A stretch of 12,383 nucleotides of DNA from Candidatus Sulfopaludibacter sp. SbA3 (lineage in GTDB: Bacteria; Acidobacteriota; Terriglobia; 20CM-2-55-15). Each line of letters opens with the position of its first letter. Position 1 is the stretch's first letter. Below the pieces are notes generated by a model. That model had not been told where the DNA came from and searched no databases. It saw only the letters and a list, made by a program, of their open reading frames with translations. The translations under genes and the position numbers were made by a program. Positions 6,662 to 12,383 of the stretch are shown here, piece after piece. Location of the stretch: positions 1-12,383 of the forward strand of contig CAMAWS010000041.1 in assembly GCA_945861845.1 (NCBI GenBank). The letters run 5' to 3'.

Positions 6662-7894
6662 ATGAAGAAAAATACTGACGACGTCCTGCGATGTTCGTTC
6701 TGCAACAAGAGTCAGAACGACGTTCGAAAACTGATCGCCGGACCGACTGTCTTCATCTGTGATGAATGCGTCGGCGTTTGCCAGGACATCATTGAGGAGG
6801 ATCAGAATTACGAACCTTCTCCGCGCAATGTACACCTCCCCAAGCCACTCGAGATCAAGGGATTCCTTGACCAGTACGTAATCGGACAGGATAAGTCGAA
6901 GAAGAAGCTCGCGGTAGCCGTGTACAACCACTACAAGCGCATTGAGATGTCGCGGAAGAAGTCCGAGGTCGAGCTCCAGAAGTCGAACATCCTGCTGATT
7001 GGACCGACCGGGACGGGCAAGACGCTGCTGGCGCAGACGCTGGCCCGCCTCCTCAGCGTTCCTTTTGCCATCGTCGATGCGACAACGCTCACCGAGGCGG
7101 GTTATGTCGGCGAAGACGTTGAAAACATTATCCTCAGGCTGATTCAGAACGCCGGCGGGGACGTGGAACGCGCCCAGACGGGCATCATCTATATAGATGA
7201 GATCGACAAGATCAGCCGCAAGGACGAAAACCCCTCGATTACCCGGGATGTTTCCGGAGAAGGCGTCCAACAAGCACTATTAAAGATGTTGGAAGGCACG
7301 GTCGCTAATGTTCCTCCCCAGGGCGGCCGAAAACATCCTCATCAGGAGTTTACGCAGGTAGACACCTCGAACATCCTGTTCATTTGCGGCGGGGCGTTTG
7401 TCGGACTGGACAAGATGATCGAGAAGCGGCTTGCGGTTCGGAGCACCATGGGTTTCCATGGGGACATCAAGGTTAAATCCGAGAATCCCCGCTCCCTGCT
7501 CCTGGAGCAGGTCCAACCGGAAGACCTGATCAAGTTTGGAATGATTCCGGAATTCGTCGGCCGGGTGCCCGTAGTCGCGACGCTGCATGACCTGGATCAA
7601 TCAGCGCTCGTGGACATCCTGACCCGACCGAAGAACGCGCTGGTCAAGCAGTATCAGAAGCTGTTTGAGTACGAGAACGTGAAGCTGCGATTTGCGGATG
7701 ATGCCCTTGAAGCTGTGGCTCGGGACGCGATCAAGCGTAACGTTGGCGCCCGCGGACTTCGAATCATCCTGGAAGAGCTGATGCTGGACATGATGTACCA
7801 GCTTCCGCAGCACAGGGACCATCGTGAACTCACCATCACGAAAGAGATGGTTGAGAAGAAGGAAATTGAACTGCCTTTTGAAAAGGCCGGATAG
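6662..7894 (+). CDS. clpX: ATP-dependent Clp protease, ATPase subunit ClpX
   Basis: ClpX is the AAA+ hexameric unfoldase that recognises tagged substrates and threads them into ClpP. The 410 residues show the N-terminal zinc-binding domain with Cys11, Cys14, Cys33 and Cys36. Walker A G-P-T-G-T-G-K-T is at 114-121, pore loop G-Y-V-G at 147-150, Walker B I-I-Y-I-D-E at 175-180, the R-K-H loop at 223-225, the arginine finger in F-V-G-R-V-P (Arg301) and sensor 2 G-A-R-G-L-R at 362-367. The ClpP-docking tripeptide, usually I-G-F, reads M-G-F at 263-265. The ribosome site is weak: AGGAT at 6641-6645 is 16 nt from the ATG. It directly follows clpP, so the two partners are made together. Confidence 0.98.
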   Translation: MKKNTDDVLRCSFCNKSQNDVRKLIAGPTVFICDECVGVCQDIIEEDQNYEPSPRNVHLPKPLEIKGFLDQYVIGQDKSKKKLAVAVYNHYKRIEMSRKKSEVELQKSNILLIGPTGTGKTLLAQTLARLLSVPFAIVDATTLTEAGYVGEDVENIILRLIQNAGGDVERAQTGIIYIDEIDKISRKDENPSITRDVSGEGVQQALLKMLEGTVANVPPQGGRKHPHQEFTQVDTSNILFICGGAFVGLDKMIEKRLAVRSTMGFHGDIKVKSENPRSLLLEQVQPEDLIKFGMIPEFVGRVPVVATLHDLDQSALVDILTRPKNALVKQYQKLFEYENVKLRFADDALEAVARDAIKRNVGARGLRIILEELMLDMMYQLPQHRDHRELTITKEMVEKKEIELPFEKAG

Positions 7895-7913
7895 AAGGAT
7901 TTCGAAGTTCGAA

Positions 7914-7937
7914 TTTGCGAATTTCGAGATTCGCAGA
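7914..7937 (+). repeat. Inverted repeat in the clpX-lon gap
   Basis: TTTGCGAAT (7914-7922) and ATTCGCAGA (7929-7937) pair at 8 of 9 positions, the ninth as G-T, around a TTCGAG loop. Just upstream lie further TTCGAA half-sites (7901-7913). The hairpin has no T-tract. It may modulate mRNA processing between clpX and lon, or be a dispersed repeat. No function is evident. Confidence 0.5.
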
Positions 7938-7959
7938 TCCGCAACTTGGGATTCTATAT

Positions 7960-10380
7960 ATGAGCGCAAAGGAAAAATACGAACAGGTGAGGCTGCCGAT
8001 GGTTCCAATAAGGGACGTCGTCATCTTCCCCTTCATGATGGTTCCGTTCGTCATCGGCCGTGAGTCTTCGGTGCTTGCGCTGGAGGCAGCGCTTCAGGGC
8101 GACAAGAGAATTTTCCTGGCGACTCAACACGACGCCACGGTCGACCTCCCCCGCCCGAACGAGATCTACCAGGTCGGAACGATCTCCAACATTGTTCAGT
8201 CCCTTCGGCTCCCGGACGGAAACACAAAGGTGCTCGTGGAGGGCATCGAGCGCGCACGAATCCTTCAATTAGGCGAAGAGGACGGTTACTGGAAAGGCGT
8301 GCTCCGCCTTTCGCCGTTCCGGAATCAGTCCTTCACCGGCTACGACACGCTGGCGGCCAGGCTTTCTCAGCAGTTTGAGCAGTACGTAAAGCTCAGCCAG
8401 AATTTGAACGCCGAGCAGATCCTGTCTGCGATGAAGGTTGACGACCTCTCGCGGCTTGGAGACATTGTCTGCGCCAACATAGTGCTGTCGATCGAGGAAA
8501 AGCAGGAACTCATCGAGATCTTCAATCCCGTTGAGCGCTGCAAGCGCCTGACGGACATTCTTGATATCGAGATTGAGAAACTCCACGTCGACCGTTCCGT
8601 CCAGAACCGCGTAAAACGGCAGATGGAACGTGCGCAGAAAGAGTATTACCTCAACGAGAAGATCAAGGCGATACAACGTGAACTCGGCAAGAAGGACGAA
8701 AAGTCTGAACTGGATGAGCTTCGACGAAAAGTTGAATCCGTGGGAATGCCCAAGGATGCCCATGAGAAAGCAATGCAGGAGCTGAAACGGCTCGAAATGA
8801 TGCCGCCGATGTCTGCGGAGTCGACGGTCTCGCGCAACTACCTGGACTGGCTCCTGGCCGTGCCATGGAAGAAGAAGTCGCGGGAAATCCGGAATATTGC
8901 AGCTGCGGAGAAGATCCTGAACGAAGACCATTATGGTCTCGATAAGATCAAGGACCGCATCCTCGAATTCCTTGCCGTGCGGCAGCTTGTAAAAAAACCC
9001 AAGGGCTCTATTCTCTGTTTCGCTGGCCCTCCGGGCGTGGGCAAGACTTCGCTGGGCAAGTCGATTGCACGAGCGACGGGCCGCAAATTCGTCCGCCTTG
9101 CCCTCGGCGGCGTCCGCGACGAAGCTGAAATCCGTGGTCATCGCCGCACATACATAGGCGCGCTCCCGGGCCAGATCATCCAGATGATGAAGAAGGCCGG
9201 CACGATGAATCCGGTATTCCTGCTCGACGAAGTCGACAAGATGAGCAATGATTTCCGCGGGGATCCATCGGCAGCCCTGCTGGAAGTTCTTGATCCAGAA
9301 CAGAACTCGACGTTCCAGGACCATTATCTCGATGTCGAATATGACTTGTCGCAGGTGATGTTCATCGCAACCGCGAACGTGTTGCATACCATTCCGCAGC
9401 CACTGCAGGACCGCATGGAAATCATCCGGCTGCCTGGATACACGGAGCATGAGAAAACCGAGATCGCGCGCAGGTTCCTCGTTCCCAGGCAGATGGAACA
9501 CACGGGCCTCAAGCAGAGCCAGCTTTCTTTCACGGAAGAAGGCATTCGGACCATCATCCAGGGCTACACCCGGGAAGCCGGGGTTCGGAATCTCGAGCGA
9601 GAAATCTCCTCTGTTTGCCGCAAGGTAACGCGAGAGGTAGTGAAGAGCGGAGCGAAGCTGGAGGCCAGTGTAGATGGAGAAAATGTAGTTGACTACATTG
9701 GTGTTCCGAAGTACCGTTCGAACCGCCACGAGGTAAATAACGAAGTCGGATTTGTAACAGGACTCGCGTGGACCGAGGTGGGCGGCGAAATACTTTCCAT
9801 CGAAGTAACCTTGATGGAAGGTAAAGGCAAGCTGACGCTGACCGGAAAACTCGGGGATGTCATGCAAGAATCAGCCCAGGCTGCCATGAGTTATGTTCGG
9901 TCGCGGGCACACATGTTTGGGATTCCCAAAGATTTCTACCGTCATCTGGATCTCCATATTCACGTTCCCGAGGGCGCCATTCCGAAAGACGGTCCATCAG
10001 CAGGAATAACGATGGCCACGTCGATTGTGAGCGCGCTTACGCATATTCCGGTTCGCTGCGACGTTGCGATGACGGGAGAGATCACACTCCGAGGTAAAGT
10101 GTTACCAATCGGAGGCGTAAAAGAGAAGATGTTGGCTGCACATCGCGCCGGGATCAAGACGCTAATTCTGCCGGCAGACAACCAGAAGGACCTGGCAGAC
10201 ATTCCAGCTAATATCAAAGATGAGTTTACGGTTCACTTCGTCTCAACTGTTGATGAAGTGCTGAAGATCGCGCTCACGCATGCTCCTATACCCCTGCTGG
10301 ATGAAGGGCTGGGCGCCGCGAAATTCCAGCCGGGCATCGGGGATGATACGGACCTTCAGCAGGAATCGGTAATGCACTAG
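7960..10380 (+). CDS. lon: ATP-dependent Lon protease
   Basis: Lon is a cytoplasmic AAA+ protease that removes misfolded and short-lived regulatory proteins. It is an 806-residue LonA-type chain. The substrate-binding N-domain starts at [13 protein letters not shown] (12-24), and a coiled helical region covers about 205-280. The ATPase has Walker A G-P-P-G-V-G-K-T at 356-363, pore loop T-Y-I-G at 397-400 and Walker B V-F-L-L-D-E at 419-424. The protease domain has the Ser-Lys dyad: Ser680 in D-G-P-S-A-G and Lys723 in V-K-E-K-M. The frame is open back to a TTG at 7915, but the ATG at 7960 gives the normal family N-terminus. Its ribosome site is poor (TTGGGA). It lies 65 bp after clpX, next to the other ATP-dependent protease. 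Confidence 0.98.
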   Translation: MSAKEKYEQVRLPMVPIRDVVIFPFMMVPFVIGRESSVLALEAALQGDKRIFLATQHDATVDLPRPNEIYQVGTISNIVQSLRLPDGNTKVLVEGIERARILQLGEEDGYWKGVLRLSPFRNQSFTGYDTLAARLSQQFEQYVKLSQNLNAEQILSAMKVDDLSRLGDIVCANIVLSIEEKQELIEIFNPVERCKRLTDILDIEIEKLHVDRSVQNRVKRQMERAQKEYYLNEKIKAIQRELGKKDEKSELDELRRKVESVGMPKDAHEKAMQELKRLEMMPPMSAESTVSRNYLDWLLAVPWKKKSREIRNIAAAEKILNEDHYGLDKIKDRILEFLAVRQLVKKPKGSILCFAGPPGVGKTSLGKSIARATGRKFVRLALGGVRDEAEIRGHRRTYIGALPGQIIQMMKKAGTMNPVFLLDEVDKMSNDFRGDPSAALLEVLDPEQNSTFQDHYLDVEYDLSQVMFIATANVLHTIPQPLQDRMEIIRLPGYTEHEKTEIARRFLVPRQMEHTGLKQSQLSFTEEGIRTIIQGYTREAGVRNLEREISSVCRKVTREVVKSGAKLEASVDGENVVDYIGVPKYRSNRHEVNNEVGFVTGLAWTEVGGEILSIEVTLMEGKGKLTLTGKLGDVMQESAQAAMSYVRSRAHMFGIPKDFYRHLDLHIHVPEGAIPKDGPSAGITMATSIVSALTHIPVRCDVAMTGEITLRGKVLPIGGVKEKMLAAHRAGIKTLILPADNQKDLADIPANIKDEFTVHFVSTVDEVLKIALTHAPIPLLDEGLGAAKFQPGIGDDTDLQQESVMH

Positions 10381-10440
10381 GCGGATACTATTGAAGATTG
10401 CTACAATACCTTCAGTTTCTGGCCTTGTGCGCTGCCACTC

Positions 10441-11013
10441 GTGAGAGTCAATTCCGCCCGGTTCGTCAAGAGCACAAAACAAGCGGATGAGTTTCCCCGT
10501 GACCAAAGACCCGAGATTGCTTTTTGTGGCCGGTCGAATATCGGCAAGTCCACTTTGCTCAACACTCTGACCAACTCCCGGGGACTGGCGAGAACGAGTT
10601 CGACTCCTGGCCGGACGCAGATGATCAACTTCTTCCTCATCAATGATGGAATTTATTTCGTCGATCTGCCGGGTTACGGATACGCAAAAGTGTCAAAGAC
10701 GGTTAAAGAGACCTGGGGTGGGATGATTGAAGACTACCTTCGCGATCGCGAACAACTGAAACTTGTTGTCATGCTCGTAGACTCGCGAATGCCTCCGACG
10801 GAATCCGACAAGACGATGAAAACGTGGCTCGACCATCACCAGATTCCCAGCACTGTTGTTTTGACGAAGGCCGATAAGATTTCACGAAACCAGTTGAACC
10901 AGACGCTCCGCACAGGTGCGTTAAACATGAAAACAAAGGAGATAATCCCGTTCTCGGCTGTGACAAACCTCGGAAAGGACGAGATCCTGGCCAGGATTGA
11001 AGCAGCTATTTAG
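10441..11013 (+). CDS. engB: Ribosome biogenesis GTP-binding protein YsxC/EngB
   Basis: This 190-residue GTPase of the TrmE-Era-EngA-YihA-Septin-like group helps assemble the large ribosomal subunit. The G motifs are in order: G1 G-R-S-N-I-G-K-S at 30-37, G2 around S-T-P-G-R-T (54-59), G3 D-L-P-G-Y-G at 75-80, G4 T-K-A-D at 142-145 and G5 near F-S-A-V at 171-174. [10 protein letters not shown] is the YihA-type signature. The start is GTG at 10441, since no ATG or TTG precedes it in frame after the lon stop, and no convincing ribosome site is visible. TACAAT at 10402-10407 resembles a -10 hexamer but has no -35 partner. It lies 60 bp after lon; lon-engB adjacency is seen in many bacteria. Confidence 0.95.
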   Translation: MRVNSARFVKSTKQADEFPRDQRPEIAFCGRSNIGKSTLLNTLTNSRGLARTSSTPGRTQMINFFLINDGIYFVDLPGYGYAKVSKTVKETWGGMIEDYLRDREQLKLVVMLVDSRMPPTESDKTMKTWLDHHQIPSTVVLTKADKISRNQLNQTLRTGALNMKTKEIIPFSAVTNLGKDEILARIEAAI

Positions 11014-11089
11014 TAATTCCCACAGTGAGAAAAACCCACCTATGAGTAAAAAATTCGTTGCCTCCGATCGCCCAGAAGGCGCACCCACC

Positions 11090-12355
11090 ATGGACATCGC
11101 TCAGCTCAAGGATATGAATATTTCCGCGCTGACGCAGATCGCCAAGGACTTAAACATTCAGGGAGCTTCCGGAATGCGGAAGCAGGAACTGATTTTCAAA
11201 ATCCTGCAAGCGCAGACCGAAAAGAGCGGCTTCATTTTCAGTGAAGGCGTTCTCGAAACCCTGCCTGATGGTTTCGGATTCCTACGGGCTCCGGACTACA
11301 ACTACCTGCCCGGACCGGACGACATCTATGTTTCACCGTCGCAAATCCGCAAGTTTGACCTGCGGACCGGCGACACGGTGTCTGGCCAGGTGCGGCCTCC
11401 GAAGGATGGCGAGCGTTACTTCGCTCTCATCAAGGTGGAAGCCGTCAACTTCGAGCATCCGGACGAAGCCCGGAACAAGATCTTTTTCGATAACCTGACT
11501 CCGCTGTATCCGAACGAGCGGCTCAAGCTCGAGACACCGAATGCAAAAGACAACCTGTCGGCTCGGGTTCTCGACCTGCTTACGCCGATCGGAAAGGGCC
11601 AGCGCGGCCTGATCGTCGCTCCGCCACGAACCGGCAAAACAATGCTGCTCCAGACAATCGCGAACTCGATCACGGCAAACCACCCCGAAGTGGTGATGAT
11701 CGTGTTGTTGATCGACGAGCGTCCGGAGGAAGTGACAGACATGCAGCGGTCGGTCAACGGCGAAGTGATCAGTTCGACCTTCGACGAACCGGCTTCACGC
11801 CACGTCCAGGTTGCCGAAATGGTGATTGAAAAAGCCAAGCGCCTTGTGGAGCACAAGAGGGACGTTGTCATCCTGCTCGACTCGATCACACGCCTGGCGC
11901 GCGCGTACAACACGATTGTGCCGCCGTCGGGCAAGGTACTGTCGGGCGGCGTGGATTCCAACGCGCTTCAGCGGCCCAAGAGATTCTTCGGCGCGGCAAG
12001 GAACATTGAAGAGGGCGGAAGTTTGACTATCATCGCGACCGCGCTCATCGACACCGGAAGCCGCATGGACGATGTCATCTTCGAGGAGTTCAAAGGTACG
12101 GGCAACATGGAAATCGGCCTCGACCGCAAGCTTGTCGACAAGCGCGTATTTCCGGCAATCGATATCAATCGGTCCGGAACGCGTAAGGAGGAACTGCTTG
12201 TCCCGAAGGATGAACTGGCCCGGATCTGGATTCTACGGAAGGTTCTGAATCCTCTCTCAACTGTGGAAGCCATGGAGCTTCTGCTCGATAAGATGGGCAA
12301 GTCCAAAAGTAACGGCGACTTCCTTGCCTCAATGAGCGGCGGAGCAAGAGGCTAG
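11090..12355 (+). CDS. rho: Transcription termination factor Rho
   Basis: Rho is the ring-shaped hexameric RNA-dependent ATPase that strips RNA polymerase from untranslated transcripts. From ATG 11090 it has 421 residues, close to E. coli Rho (419). The N-terminal helical part (M-D-I-A-Q-L-K-D) is followed by the RNA-binding cold-shock-like fold with D-G-F-G-F-L-R at 60-66. Walker A A-P-P-R-T-G-K-T is at 177-184, Walker B V-V-I-L-L-D at 259-264, and the Q-loop region G-G-V-D-S-N-A-L-Q at 286-294. An in-frame ATG at 11042 would add 16 residues. 11090 was preferred because AGAAGG (11074-11079) lies 10 nt before it and the N-terminus then aligns with the usual family start. It lies 76 bp after engB (28 bp with the longer start). 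It has no large N-terminal insertion domain. The 28 bases after the stop hold nothing recognisable. Confidence 0.97.
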   Translation: MDIAQLKDMNISALTQIAKDLNIQGASGMRKQELIFKILQAQTEKSGFIFSEGVLETLPDGFGFLRAPDYNYLPGPDDIYVSPSQIRKFDLRTGDTVSGQVRPPKDGERYFALIKVEAVNFEHPDEARNKIFFDNLTPLYPNERLKLETPNAKDNLSARVLDLLTPIGKGQRGLIVAPPRTGKTMLLQTIANSITANHPEVVMIVLLIDERPEEVTDMQRSVNGEVISSTFDEPASRHVQVAEMVIEKAKRLVEHKRDVVILLDSITRLARAYNTIVPPSGKVLSGGVDSNALQRPKRFFGAARNIEEGGSLTIIATALIDTGSRMDDVIFEEFKGTGNMEIGLDRKLVDKRVFPAIDINRSGTRKEELLVPKDELARIWILRKVLNPLSTVEAMELLLDKMGKSKSNGDFLASMSGGARG

Positions 12356-12383
12356 CGAGAGTTTCGTTGTTGTGGGCGCGGGG

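Noticed and set aside
8269..9867. 532-residue minus-strand open frame
   Set aside because: It is wholly antisense to lon, which has all catalytic and ATPase motifs. Long antisense frames are expected in GC-rich genes.

Overview
The window looks like chromosomal DNA from a moderately GC-rich bacterium. The style of Rho, Lon and ClpX and the gene order suggest Acidobacteriota. That assignment is a family-resemblance inference and was not searched. Nine protein genes read as intact, one is cut by the left edge, one is a transposase remnant, and there is one tRNA gene. No CRISPR array, rRNA gene or prophage was seen.

Left part (1-1638): the 3' end of a nicotinamidase gene (pncA) is followed almost without a gap by nicotinate phosphoribosyltransferase (pncB). 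Together these are the two salvage steps from nicotinamide to nicotinate mononucleotide. The last nine codons and the stop of pncB lie inside a short hairpin repeat.

Middle part (1639-4550) is an accessory patch. It holds an AAA/DUF4143-type ATPase with a near-perfect palindrome over its start, a frameshifted N-terminal remnant of an IS91-family transposase, and a short-chain dehydrogenase on the minus strand. Three copies of a roughly 46-bp hairpin repeat lie in or beside this patch (about 1609, 3360 and 4428). The middle copy sits inside the transposase remnant like an insertion. This repeat family is the most unusual thing in the window.

Right part (4552-12383) is a conserved housekeeping block on the plus strand: tRNA-Leu(UAG), tig (trigger factor), clpP, clpX, lon, ysxC/engB, rho. 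Gaps are 10-76 bp, so it probably forms one or a few transcripts. The first five genes link translation with protein fate: a tRNA, the ribosome-bound chaperone, the ClpXP protease and Lon. YsxC is a ribosome-assembly GTPase and Rho ends transcription. I see no wholly new multigene system here. The points worth a second look are the repeat family, its effect on gene ends, and the palindrome at the ATPase gene.
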